Assembly: GCF_000143965.1 (NCBI RefSeq)
Contig: NC_014365.1
Location: forward strand, 3,003,501 to 3,067,500
DNA from: Desulfarculus baarsii DSM 2075
GTDB taxonomy: Bacteria > Desulfobacterota > Desulfarculia > Desulfarculales > Desulfarculaceae
Reading direction: 5' to 3'
DNA length: 64,000 bases
This document shows, in pieces, positions 29,790-38,527 of the stretch; position 1 is the first letter of the stretch; every line of letters begins with the position of its first letter. The translations under genes were made by a program, and so were the position numbers. The notes beneath the pieces are model-generated. The model was not told where the DNA came from and did no database searches. It saw only the letters and a list, made by a program, of their open reading frames with translations.

Positions 29790-30443
29790 TCAGACAAACT
29801 CCTGGCGCACGGTGTTGCGCAGGCGCAGATCCACCTCGGGCATGAATTTTTCGCGCAACCACGTCACCAGGGCCGCGCGGTCCTTCAGCGCCGGGCCGGA
29901 CTCGGCGGCGCAGTAGGCCGCGAAGGCTTCCACCGGATCGTCCGAACCGAAATCCAGGTACCAGTCGATGCGCGAAAGCACGCGCGTCAGTTGGGCCGAG
30001 GGGTGATCGTGATAACGCGCGAAACAGATCGAAAAAAGCGGCAGCAACAGCCCGCGCAGCAGGTCCAGCAGACCTGGTTGATCCAGACGATCGTCCTTTT
30101 CCAGGCCGTCGAGCACGCGCAAAAGGATCAGGATCGGCAGCTCGGCCTCCAGCACCTGGGCCAGGGCCTGCCGCTGCTTGCGCCACGTGCCGCCGGCCGC
30201 CTCGACCAGGGCCTCGACCTGCGCGGCCAGGTCTTTGGTCAACTGGCTGAAAAGGCGCACGCACAGCCGGTGCAAGCGAAAAAGTTGATTCGGCTCCGGT
30301 GGCAGCGCGCCCAAAAGCTGCCCGGAACCGTTTTCGGCTTCAGCAGACAAACCAGCTTCCTCCCACAATGCGCCGCGGCCAAGCGCCCAACGCGCGCCGT
30401 CCAACCCATCCGCGGCGCGCGGCCGCGCAACCGCAGCCTGCAA
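29790..30443 (-). CDS. Unknown helical protein downstream of hypE
   Basis: A protein of 217 aa, mostly helical, without signal peptide or clear motif. Visible segments: LLGALPPEPNQLFRLHRLCV, VLEAELPILILLRVLDGLEK and ICFARYHDHPSAQLTRVLSR. The TTG at 30443 lies 5 nt after the hypE stop with no separate ribosome binding site, so it is read as the last gene of the hyp operon, by re-initiation. A later start is possible. I do not recognise the family; a role with hydrogenase maturation rests only on position. Confidence 0.5.
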   Translation of the reverse strand: MQAAVARPRAADGLDGARWALGRGALWEEAGLSAEAENGSGQLLGALPPEPNQLFRLHRLCVRLFSQLTKDLAAQVEALVEAAGGTWRKQRQALAQVLEAELPILILLRVLDGLEKDDRLDQPGLLDLLRGLLLPLFSICFARYHDHPSAQLTRVLSRIDWYLDFGSDDPVEAFAAYCAAESGPALKDRAALVTWLREKFMPEVDLRLRNTVRQEFV

Positions 30444-30448
30444 TCAGA

Positions 30449-31462
30449 TTAGCATATCCGTGGCAATGGTTCGCCCGAAAGCATCTCCAGCAAACGACGG
30501 CCGCCCACGGCCGTGTTCAGCCACACCCGGCCGGGCTTTTCGGCCACGGCCCGGCCGATGATCGCCGCCCGGTCGCCCAACCGGTGGCCCCTCATGGCCG
30601 CCAGCGCCGCCTGGGCCTGTTCGGCCGGCGCGACGCAGATCAATTTGCCCTCGTTGGCCAGATAGAGCGGATCCAGGCCCAGCAGCTCGCAGGCCCCGGC
30701 CACCGCCCCGGCGATGGGGATGGCCGCCTCGTCCAGCTCCATCGCCACGCCGCTGGCCTCGGCGATTTCTTTCAGCGCCGTGGCCAGGCCGCCCCGCGTG
30801 GGGTCGCGGAAAAGCCGCGCGCCGGGGCAGGCCGCCAGCACGTCGGCCACCAAATCGGCCAAGGGGGCCGTGTCGCTGCGGGTTGACAGATCCAGGCCCA
30901 GGCCCTGCCGGGCGGCCATGATCGTCACGCCGTGATCGCCCAGCGTCCCCGAGACCAACACCGCATCGCCCGCCCGCGCCCGGCTCGCGCCCAGTTCCAG
31001 GCCATCGGCCAACACGCCGATGCCGGCGGTGTTGATGAATAATTTGTCGGCCTGGCCGCGACCGACGACCTTGGTGTCGCCGGCGATGACCTTGACCCCG
31101 GCCTGGGCCGCCGCCCGGCCCATCGAGGCGACCACGCGCTCCAGATCGGCCAGGGCCAGGCCTTCCTCGAGGACAAAGCCGGCCGTCAGATACAGCGGCC
31201 GGCCGCCGCGCATGGCCACGTCGTTGACCGTGCCGTGCACGGCCAGGCAGCCGATGTCGCCGCCGGGGAAAAACAGCGGATCGACCACGAAGCTGTCGGT
31301 GCTGACCACCAGCCGCCCGCCCGGGGCCGCCAACACCGCCGCGTCGTCCATCTGGGCCAGCACGTCGTTGGCCAGGTGCTTGGCGAAAACGCGCTCCAAC
31401 AACCGCCGGCTGGCCAGGCCGCCGGCCCCGTGATCGAGTTGGATGGTCTCGTTTTGGGCCAC
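30449..31462 (-). CDS. hypE: Hydrogenase maturation protein HypE
   Basis: Takes the carbamoyl group from HypF on its C-terminal cysteine and dehydrates it to the cyanide ligand of the NiFe site; 337 aa. Starts IQLDHGAGGLASRRLL; ATP-binding motifs DDAAVLAAPGGRLVVSTDSF, GTVNDVAMRGGRPLYL and GDTKVVGRG; RDPTRGGLATALKEIAEASG. It ends in PRIC, the conserved tail with the reactive Cys, so the gene is complete. GTG 31462 has GGGAGGA at 6-7 nt, 2 nt after the hypD stop. Confidence 0.95.
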   Translation of the reverse strand: MAQNETIQLDHGAGGLASRRLLERVFAKHLANDVLAQMDDAAVLAAPGGRLVVSTDSFVVDPLFFPGGDIGCLAVHGTVNDVAMRGGRPLYLTAGFVLEEGLALADLERVVASMGRAAAQAGVKVIAGDTKVVGRGQADKLFINTAGIGVLADGLELGASRARAGDAVLVSGTLGDHGVTIMAARQGLGLDLSTRSDTAPLADLVADVLAACPGARLFRDPTRGGLATALKEIAEASGVAMELDEAAIPIAGAVAGACELLGLDPLYLANEGKLICVAPAEQAQAALAAMRGHRLGDRAAIIGRAVAEKPGRVWLNTAVGGRRLLEMLSGEPLPRIC

Positions 31463-31464
31463 GG

Positions 31465-32550
31465 CTAGTCCTCCCGGCGATAACTGCGCCACGCCGCGCA
31501 AGCGCCCTCGGAGCTGACCATGCACGGTCCCACCGGGCTTTCCGGCGTGCAGGCCCGGCCAAAAAGCGCGCACTGCGGCGGCCGCGCCAGCCCGCGCAGC
31601 ACCTGGCCGCACAGGCAGCCCGGCGGCTCGGGCGGCTCGGACAAATCCAGCCCAAAGACCTTGGCCGCGTCAAAGGACGCGAACTCCGGCCGCGCGGCCA
31701 GGCCGCTGGCGGCGATCCAGCCCAGGCCCCGCCATGGCGCGTCCACGGCCGCGAAGACCTGGTTCATCACCGCTCGCGCCCGGGGATTGCCCTGGGCCTC
31801 GACCGCTCGGGCGTATTGAATTTCCACCCTTGGCCGGCCCTCGTCAAGCTGGCGCAAGAGCATCAGCGCCCCGGCCAGGATGTCCACCGGCTCGAAGCCG
31901 CAGATCACGCAGGCTAGGCCCCGCTCGGCGGCGATTTGATAGGGCGCGGCCCCGATCACCGTGCTGACGTGGCCTGGGCACAAAAAACCGTCGAGGCCCA
32001 GGTCGGGTCCGTCCAGCAGGGCGGCCAGGGCCGGCGGCATCAGCTTGTGCAGGCACAACACGCTGAAATTATCCAGCCCCAGGGCCTGGGCCCGCAAGAT
32101 CGCCGCAGCCGTGGTCGGCGCGGTGGTCTCGAAGCCGATGCCCAGAAAGGCCACCCGCCGCCCTGGCATGGCCTGGGCCAGATCCACCGCGTCCATCGCC
32201 GAATAGACCACCCGCACGTCACCCCCCCGCGAGCGGGCTTGGGCCAGCGAGCCCTGGCCGCCAGGCACGCGCAGCATATCGCCGAAGGTGGCCACGCTCA
32301 CGCCATCGAGGCCCGCCAGGGCCACGGCCTGGTCGATCTGGCCGGCGCTGGTCACGCAGACCGGGCAGCCCGGCCCCGAGACGAACTCCAGCGTCGGCGG
32401 CAGCAGCGAGGCCAAGCCATGCCGGGCGATGGCCATGGTGTGGGTGCCGCAAAGCTCCATGAAGCGCACCGGCCGCCGGCAGAGTTTGGCGATGGCCTGG
32501 GCCAGTTCGCGGCAAAGGGCCGGATCGCGGTATGGGTCGACATGTTTCAT
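31465..32550 (-). CDS. hypD: Hydrogenase maturation protein HypD
   Basis: Fe-S scaffold on which Fe(CN)2CO is built, normally with HypC; 361 aa. Conserved blocks are present: MELCGTHTMAIARHGL (cluster-near Cys), SGPGCPVCVTS (Cys pair), LGIGFETTAPTTA, and the C-terminal [4Fe-4S] region with CLCGQVLRG, QCALFGRACTPE and GPCMVSSEG. The start overlaps the hypF stop by 4 nt (ATGA). The usual small hypC gene is not between hypF and hypD. Confidence 0.95.
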   Translation of the reverse strand: MKHVDPYRDPALCRELAQAIAKLCRRPVRFMELCGTHTMAIARHGLASLLPPTLEFVSGPGCPVCVTSAGQIDQAVALAGLDGVSVATFGDMLRVPGGQGSLAQARSRGGDVRVVYSAMDAVDLAQAMPGRRVAFLGIGFETTAPTTAAAILRAQALGLDNFSVLCLHKLMPPALAALLDGPDLGLDGFLCPGHVSTVIGAAPYQIAAERGLACVICGFEPVDILAGALMLLRQLDEGRPRVEIQYARAVEAQGNPRARAVMNQVFAAVDAPWRGLGWIAASGLAARPEFASFDAAKVFGLDLSEPPEPPGCLCGQVLRGLARPPQCALFGRACTPESPVGPCMVSSEGACAAWRSYRRED

Positions 32551-34919
32551 GGCGCGCCAACCTCCACAAGGCCCAGCCGCCAGCGAGCCGCGGCGACAAC
32601 CGCCTGACCCAGGCACAGGCCGCCGTCGCCGGCGGGCATGGCTGAGGGAGTATAAACCCGGAGCCCGGCCCGCTCAAGCAAAGCCGTCAGCCCCGTCAGC
32701 AAAAAGCCGTTGGCCAGGCAGCCGCCGCCCAAAACCACCGCGCCCAGGCCGTGCTCGCCAGCGCCGGCCAGGGCCCAGGCGGCCAGGGCGCGGACCAATC
32801 CGGCGTGAAAGCGCCCCGCCAACAGCGCCGGGCCGGCCCCGGCCGCCGCATCGGCCGCCAGCGCCCGGATCATCGGCCGCCAGTCCAGCTCCCACAGGCC
32901 CTCGCGGCGGGTCAAGGCAAAGGCGTAGCCGGCCTCCGCCGAGGGTTGCCCGTCCATGGCCTGCTCCAGCTCCATGGCCGCCTGGCCCTCGTAAAGCACC
33001 TCGTCACGCAGGCCGCATATGGCGGCCACGCCATCGAAAAGCCGGCCCAGGCCGCTCGATTCCGGCGCGTTCAAGCCCCTGGCGATCATGGCCTCGATCA
33101 GGGCCAAACGCTGGCCGTGGCGGGCAATGAGCTCCAGCGGCAAGGCGACCGTGGCCAGGCGGCCCAGGCTGGCCAACAGCAACGCCAGGCCGATGCGCCA
33201 AGGCTGGCGCGCGGCCGTGTCGCCGCCGGCCAAGGCAAAGGGCCGCAGACGTCCCAGGCGTTGAAAATCGGCCAGATCGCCCAGCAGCATCTCGCCGCCC
33301 CAGATCGTCCCGTCGTCGCCCAGGCCCGCGCCGTCCAGGCACAGGGCCAGGACGGGGCCGCTCAGGCCATGCTCGGCCATGACGGCCACGGCGTGGGCGT
33401 GGTGATGCTGCACGGCGCAGACCGGCAGGCCCAGCTCGTCGGCCCAGCGGGAGCTTTGGTAGTCGGGGTGTTTGTCGCGGGCGACGATGGCCGGCGGCGC
33501 GTCGAGGATGGCCGCCAGATGCTCGGCCGTGGCCGCGAAAAAGTCCAGGCCCTCGGGGCTGGCCAGATCGCCGATGTGCTGGCTGACAAAGGCCTGGCGG
33601 CCGCGCAGCAGGCAAAGGGCGTTTTTGAGCTGAGCGCCCACGGCCAGAATCGGCGGGCAATCGGCCGGGGCCAGCGCCTCGGCCAGCAAAAGCGGCATGG
33701 GCGCGTAGCCCCGCGCCCGGCGCAGCAGCCTGGCCTGGCCGCCGGCGACCATGGTCACCGAGTCGTCCACGCGCAGGTGGATGGGCCGATCGTGCAGGAG
33801 CATCAATTGGCACAGCGGGCCCGACGCCGCACCCGCGCCCAGGCGGGCCACGGCCTGGGCCGCGTCCTGGCAGATCGGCTCGTCGCTGGGGTTGCCCGAG
33901 GTCATGACCAGGGCGCGCAGGCCGTGCTGGCTTTGGGCGCGGTCCATGATTAAATGATGCAGCGGCGTGTAGGGCAACATCAGGCCAACGCGCTTGAGGC
34001 CGGGGGCGATCCCTGGGGCCAGGTCGACGCCATCGCGGACGCGGACGAGCACGATGGGCCGCTGGCGGCTGGCCAGCAGGCGGGCTTCCTCGGCGTCGAG
34101 CCAGGCCAGGCCGTGGGCGGCCTCCAGGTCGGCGACCATCAGGGCCAAGGGCTTGGCCAGGCGGCGCTTACCGGCGCGCAGACGCGCCACGGCCCCGGCG
34201 TCGTGGGCGTTGGCCGCCAGGTGAAAGCCGCCCAGGCCTTTGACGGCCACGATCAGGCCCTCGGCCAGGGCCCGCACCGCGCGCGCCAGAGGATCGGCGA
34301 CGGCCAACTCCCGGCCGGCCGGATCGGCCAACCAGAGACGCGGCCCGCAGACCGGGCAGGCGTTGGGCTGGGCGTGAAAGCGGCGATCGGCGGGGTCGTG
34401 ATATTCGGCCAGGCAATCGGGGCACATGGCAAAGCCGGCCATGGTCGTTTGCGGCCGATCGTAGGGCAAATCCTCGATGATGCTGTAGCGGGGGCCGCAA
34501 TGGGTGCAGTTGATGAAGGCGTAGCCGTGGCGGCGGTTGGTTGGGTCGCGCATCTCGGCCAGGCAGGCCTCGCAGGTGGCCACGTCGGGGCTGATCAGAG
34601 CCCCGCGCCGGCCGCCCCGCGAGTCGGCGATGACAAAGGCCGTTTCGCCCTGGGCCAGGGGCGCGTCAAGGCGCGTGATTTCATCGATGCGCGCTAGCGG
34701 CGGCGCCTCGGCCAGCAGGCGCGCGAAAAATTCATCGACCGCGCCCGCGCCGCCCTGCACGACCAGTTCCACGCCGGCGGCGCTGTTGGCCACCATGCCG
34801 GTCAGGCCCAGGCGCAGGGCCAGGTTGTGCGCGAAGGGCCGAAAGCCCACGCCCTGCACCACGCCGCGCAGCAGGGCCCTTTGCCGCTGGCGCGCGCCGC
34901 CGCCAGGCCCTGGGCTCAA
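32547..34919 (-). CDS. hypF: Carbamoyltransferase HypF
   Basis: Makes carbamoyl-adenylate from carbamoyl phosphate and transfers it to HypE; 790 aa. Order: acylphosphatase domain (RGVVQGVGFRPFAHNLA), two zinc fingers (CEACLAEM...CTHCGPRYSI and CPDCLAEYHDP...CPVCGPRLWL), the YrdC-like adenylation domain (VKGLGGFHLAANA, KRRLAKPLALMVADL), and the Kae1-like C-terminal domain (QHHHAHAVAVMAEHG, LCLDGAGLGDDGTIWGGE). Start is TTG overlapping the hypB stop (TTGA). Confidence 0.95.
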   Translation of the reverse strand: MSPGPGGGARQRQRALLRGVVQGVGFRPFAHNLALRLGLTGMVANSAAGVELVVQGGAGAVDEFFARLLAEAPPLARIDEITRLDAPLAQGETAFVIADSRGGRRGALISPDVATCEACLAEMRDPTNRRHGYAFINCTHCGPRYSIIEDLPYDRPQTTMAGFAMCPDCLAEYHDPADRRFHAQPNACPVCGPRLWLADPAGRELAVADPLARAVRALAEGLIVAVKGLGGFHLAANAHDAGAVARLRAGKRRLAKPLALMVADLEAAHGLAWLDAEEARLLASRQRPIVLVRVRDGVDLAPGIAPGLKRVGLMLPYTPLHHLIMDRAQSQHGLRALVMTSGNPSDEPICQDAAQAVARLGAGAASGPLCQLMLLHDRPIHLRVDDSVTMVAGGQARLLRRARGYAPMPLLLAEALAPADCPPILAVGAQLKNALCLLRGRQAFVSQHIGDLASPEGLDFFAATAEHLAAILDAPPAIVARDKHPDYQSSRWADELGLPVCAVQHHHAHAVAVMAEHGLSGPVLALCLDGAGLGDDGTIWGGEMLLGDLADFQRLGRLRPFALAGGDTAARQPWRIGLALLLASLGRLATVALPLELIARHGQRLALIEAMIARGLNAPESSGLGRLFDGVAAICGLRDEVLYEGQAAMELEQAMDGQPSAEAGYAFALTRREGLWELDWRPMIRALAADAAAGAGPALLAGRFHAGLVRALAAWALAGAGEHGLGAVVLGGGCLANGFLLTGLTALLERAGLRVYTPSAMPAGDGGLCLGQAVVAAARWRLGLVEVGAP

Positions 34920-35566
34920 CTACGCACCCAGCGCTCCAGCCAGTCGGCCCAGGCGTCGAGCCCCTCGCCGCTGCGACAGGAAAGCTCGAAAACGACCTGG
35001 TCGGGGTTGAGCTGGCGGCAGGTGTGGCGGATGCGCTGGATATCGCAGTCGATGAAGGGCAGCAGGTCGATCTTGTTGATGATGAGCACCCCGGCTTGGC
35101 TGAAGAGCTGGGGATATTTGCTGGGCTTGTCGTCGCCCTCGGTGACGCTGAGCACGGCGATCTTCATGTCCTCGCCCAGATCGAACTCCACCGGGCAGAC
35201 CAGGTTGCCCACGTTTTCGACGATCAGCAGGTCCAGCTCGTTCAGGTCGAAGGCGGCCAGGGCGTCGGCCAGCATGGCCCCGTCCAGGTGACAGGCCCCG
35301 CGCGTCTCGATCTGTACGGCCTTGACCCCGCAGGCGGCCACGCGCTGGGCGTCCTCGGTGGTCTGGATGTCGCCTTCTATGACGGCCAGGCGCAGGCGGT
35401 CCTTGAGCTTGACCAGGGTTTTTTCCAGCAGCGAGGTCTTGCCCGCGCCGGGGCTGGAGATGATGTTGACCACCTTGACGCCGGCCTGGCGGAACAGGCG
35501 GCGGTTTTGCTGGGCCAATTGGTCGTTGGCCTCCAGGATGGGCCGCGATACTTCTAGTTGGGACAT
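34916..35566 (-). CDS. hypB: Hydrogenase nickel-incorporation GTPase HypB
   Basis: A SIMIBI GTPase of 216 aa that hands nickel to the hydrogenase large subunit. P-loop ISSPGAGKTSLLEKTL, IEGDIQTTEDAQRV, ETRGACHLDGAML with the metal-binding Cys and His of the G domain, IVENVGNLVCPVEFDLGE, and INKIDLLPF. There is no N-terminal Cys motif or His-rich stretch, so nickel storage is not expected and it depends on the G-domain site and HypA. Placed 19 nt after hypA. Confidence 0.95.
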   Translation of the reverse strand: MSQLEVSRPILEANDQLAQQNRRLFRQAGVKVVNIISSPGAGKTSLLEKTLVKLKDRLRLAVIEGDIQTTEDAQRVAACGVKAVQIETRGACHLDGAMLADALAAFDLNELDLLIVENVGNLVCPVEFDLGEDMKIAVLSVTEGDDKPSKYPQLFSQAGVLIINKIDLLPFIDCDIQRIRHTCRQLNPDQVVFELSCRSGEGLDAWADWLERWVRS

Positions 35567-35585
35567 GATTTTTCTCCGGGCCTGG

Positions 35586-35927
35586 TCACTGGGCCTCGAT
35601 GTATTCCACGAAAAGCTCGCGCCCGCCTTCCAGGCTGAGCTGATCGGCCTGGCACAGGGGGCAGATGATGGTCGGTTCGTCCAACAGGGACTGGCGGCCG
35701 CAGGCGGCGCAGGTGGCGGTGATCGGCGCCTGGTTGACCTCCAGCTCGGCCTCGGCGGCCGGGGTGTCTTTTTTGATCAGATCGAAACAAAAGCGCAGCG
35801 AATGGGGCACGACCCCCGAATAGGCCCCCACCCGCACGACGACCTTCTGCACCTTTTCGGCCCCGTGGCGGGCGGCTTCCTGCAACACTATGCCCAGCAT
35901 CGACTGGGCGATTGAAAGTTCATGCAC
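35586..35927 (-). CDS. hypA: Hydrogenase nickel-insertion protein HypA
   Basis: Nickel metallochaperone of 113 aa, usual length. Nickel is bound by the N-terminal MHEL (His 2); zinc by CAACGRQ and CPLCQAD. VVVRVGAYSGVVPHSLRFCFD is the family core. First gene of hypA-hypB-hypF-hypD-hypE, which faces away from the penicillin-binding protein gene across an AT-rich 142-bp gap. Confidence 0.95.
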   Translation of the reverse strand: MHELSIAQSMLGIVLQEAARHGAEKVQKVVVRVGAYSGVVPHSLRFCFDLIKKDTPAAEAELEVNQAPITATCAACGRQSLLDEPTIICPLCQADQLSLEGGRELFVEYIEAQ

Positions 35928-36069
35928 GGCGGCCTCATCTTGAGAATTATTATTTATAAAAGAAATTTAGCACCGCGCCGCCAGCCGGGTCAAGGGCGGC
36001 CGTGATTGCCTTCTGGCGTTTGACGACCGCGTCTGCTAATATTTTTGGCCGAACCAAGGAGAGCCCCAC
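35928..36069. promoter_or_regulatory. Divergent promoter region, hyp operon / PBP1A
   Basis: An AT-rich patch (35943-35970) stands out against the GC-rich flanks and lies just before hypA on the minus strand. On the plus strand TGCTAATAT (36034-36042) is an extended -10 candidate for the PBP gene. No clear -35 boxes and no clean sigma-54 or FNR site were found. Confidence 0.4.
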
Positions 36070-38493
36070 TTGATATCGCCCGTCGACTACAAAGGGCCCG
36101 ACCCCAGCCAAGCCGGGCCCAAACCCAGAAAAAAGAGCATCTGGTTGCGCTTGCTGCTGTGGCTGGTCATCGCCGCGCTTTCGGCCGGCGCCTTGGGCGC
36201 GGGGCTGCTGGTGGGGGCCTGGTTCTGGCTCAGCCGCGATCTGCCCAGCGTCGAGACGCTCAGTAATTACGCCCCGCCCACCGTGACCAAGGTGCTTAGC
36301 CACGACGGCCGGCTCATGGCCGAATTTTATCGTCAGCGGCGCTACGTCGTCTCCATCGACTCCTTGCCCGACTATGTCACCAACGCCTTCGTGGCCGCCG
36401 AGGACGGCGATTTTTATCGCCACGAGGGCGTGGACCTGGCCGGCATCATGCGCGCGGCCCTGGCCAATTTCAAGGCCGGCCGGGTGGTGCAGGGCGGCAG
36501 CACCATCACCCAGCAGGTGGCCAAGGCCATGCTGCTGACGCCCCAGCGCACCTTCGTGCGCAAGATCAAAGAAATGATCCTGGCCCGGCGCATGGAGCAC
36601 TACCTCAGCAAGCGCCAGATCCTCAATCTATATGTGAACCACATCTACCTGGGCCACGGGGCCTATGGCGTCGAGGCGGCGGCGCGGGTCTATTTTGGCA
36701 AGCCCGCCCAAAAGCTCAGCGTGGCCGAGGCGGCGCTGATCGCCGGCCTGGTCCAGGCCCCCAGCCGCTACAGCCCCATCCGCGAACCCAAACGGGCCCG
36801 CAATCGCCAGATCTACGTCATCGGCCGCCTGGAGGCCGACGGCTTCATCACCGCCGAGCAGGCCCAGCAGGCCCGGCGCGCGCAAATGGAAGTCAGCGTC
36901 CACCGTGAGGTGGAGGTCGAAGCGCCCTATTACGCCGAGGCCGTGCGCCAATGGCTCATGGAGCGTTACGGCGAGGACGCCCTCTACGACGGCGGCTTGG
37001 TCGTCGAAACGGCCTGTGACCCCGCCCTGACCGCCGCCGGCGTCCAGGCCGTCAGCGACGGCTTGCTGGAGCTGACCAAACGCCAAGGCTACGGCGGCCC
37101 CTTGGGCCGGGTCGACGCGACCAGCCTGCGCGAGGCGGCCAACCGGCCCTATCGCCCCAGCGGATTGGCCGCCGGCGACGACGTGACGGCCATCGTCACC
37201 CGGCTCGACCCCATGGGCCACTGGGCCGAGTTGCGCTTCGGCGGAGACCGCGGCCGCCTGGCCTTGGAGGACGTGACCTGGGCCCACCGCCGCGTCACCG
37301 ACCTGGAGCGCAGCGCTGGCGGCGTGGGCCGCATCGAAGACGTGCTCAGCCCCGGCGACAAGGTCAAGGTCCGACTGGATCGGCAACAGGACGGTTGGTG
37401 GCGGCTGATCCTGCGCCAGGATCCCTTCGCCCAGGCCGCCCTGCTGGCCATGGACCCCCACAACGGCCGGGTGCGCGTGGCCATCGGCGGCCGCGATTTT
37501 TCCAAGAGTCAGTTCAACCGCTCGTTGCAGGCCAGCCGCCAACCGGGCAGCGCCTTCAAACCCTTCATCTACGCCGCCGCCCTCGACAACGACAATCCCG
37601 TCTACACCCCGGTTTCGGTGATCATCGACGCGCCGGTGGTCTACGACGACGTTTCCATGCCCGGCCAAAAGTGGAAACCCAAAAACTACGAAAATCGCTT
37701 TTATGGCCCCACCACCCTGCGCCAGGCCCTGGAGCATTCGCGCAACGTCGTCACCGTCAAGCTGCTGGCCGAGGTCGGCCTGCGCAAGGTAGTCAATTTC
37801 GCCCAACGCCTGGGCATCACCAGCCGTTTGGAGCCCAATCTCTCGCTGGCCCTGGGCACCAGCGGCGTCAACCTCCTGGAGCTGACGCGGGCCTACTGCG
37901 TCTTCGCCAACGGCGGTTACCTGGTCCAGCCGGTGATGGTCGAACGCGTGCTCGACCGCAACGGCAACGTCCTGTTCCAGAACGAGTCCAGCCCCGAGCA
38001 GGTGCTCTCGCCGCAAACCGCCTTTTTGACCACCCACCTCATGCGCGGGGTCATGGAGGAAGGCACCGGCGCGGGCGTGCGCGTGCCGGGCTACGTCATG
38101 GCCGGCAAGACCGGCACCACCAACGACCTGCGCGACGCCTGGTTCATGGGTTTCACCCCCGACCTGGCCTGCGGCGTGTGGGTGGGCCAGGACGACAACA
38201 CGCCCCTGGGCCGCCGCGAAACCGGCGCGCGGGCGGCCGGGCCGATCTGGCGGCAGTTCATGACCAGGGCCCTGGAGGGCCAACCGCCCAAGGAATTCAC
38301 CGTGCCCGACGGCGTGGTCTTCTGCCGTGTCGATCGCCAGAGCGGCGCGCTCCTGCCGCCAAACGCCGCCGGCGGCTTTTTCGAGGCCTTCCGCGCCGGC
38401 ACCGAGCCCACGGTCATGCCGGCCAACCAGCCCGATGTGCTGGAAGAGCAAGTCCCCACCGAATTTTTGCAGGACGAGACCTTCGCCAACTGA
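36070..38493 (+). CDS. mrcA: Penicillin-binding protein 1A
   Basis: Bifunctional peptidoglycan synthase of 807 aa anchored by one transmembrane helix (about 24-50). The glycosyltransferase domain has AAEDGDFYRHEGVDL (catalytic Glu), GGSTITQQVAKAMLL, KIKEMILARRMEHYLSK and LNLYVNHIYLGHGAYGVEAA. An OB-like insert follows. The transpeptidase has SRQPGSAFKPF (Ser about 493 and Lys three on), EHSRNVVTV (SxN) and AGKTGTTNDLRDAWF (KTG about 679). TTG 36070 has AAGGAGAG 8 nt upstream. It shows all catalytic residues and should be active. Confidence 0.95.
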   Translation: MISPVDYKGPDPSQAGPKPRKKSIWLRLLLWLVIAALSAGALGAGLLVGAWFWLSRDLPSVETLSNYAPPTVTKVLSHDGRLMAEFYRQRRYVVSIDSLPDYVTNAFVAAEDGDFYRHEGVDLAGIMRAALANFKAGRVVQGGSTITQQVAKAMLLTPQRTFVRKIKEMILARRMEHYLSKRQILNLYVNHIYLGHGAYGVEAAARVYFGKPAQKLSVAEAALIAGLVQAPSRYSPIREPKRARNRQIYVIGRLEADGFITAEQAQQARRAQMEVSVHREVEVEAPYYAEAVRQWLMERYGEDALYDGGLVVETACDPALTAAGVQAVSDGLLELTKRQGYGGPLGRVDATSLREAANRPYRPSGLAAGDDVTAIVTRLDPMGHWAELRFGGDRGRLALEDVTWAHRRVTDLERSAGGVGRIEDVLSPGDKVKVRLDRQQDGWWRLILRQDPFAQAALLAMDPHNGRVRVAIGGRDFSKSQFNRSLQASRQPGSAFKPFIYAAALDNDNPVYTPVSVIIDAPVVYDDVSMPGQKWKPKNYENRFYGPTTLRQALEHSRNVVTVKLLAEVGLRKVVNFAQRLGITSRLEPNLSLALGTSGVNLLELTRAYCVFANGGYLVQPVMVERVLDRNGNVLFQNESSPEQVLSPQTAFLTTHLMRGVMEEGTGAGVRVPGYVMAGKTGTTNDLRDAWFMGFTPDLACGVWVGQDDNTPLGRRETGARAAGPIWRQFMTRALEGQPPKEFTVPDGVVFCRVDRQSGALLPPNAAGGFFEAFRAGTEPTVMPANQPDVLEEQVPTEFLQDETFAN

Positions 38494-38527
38494 GGGCCGC
38501 GCCAAGGCGAGGCCGCGAGGCTACCGG

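Noticed and set aside
35928-36069. Sigma-54 promoter for the hyp operon
   Set aside because: A TGGC...TGC pattern exists on the minus strand but the GG to GC distance is nine rather than ten bases, so it does not meet the rule.
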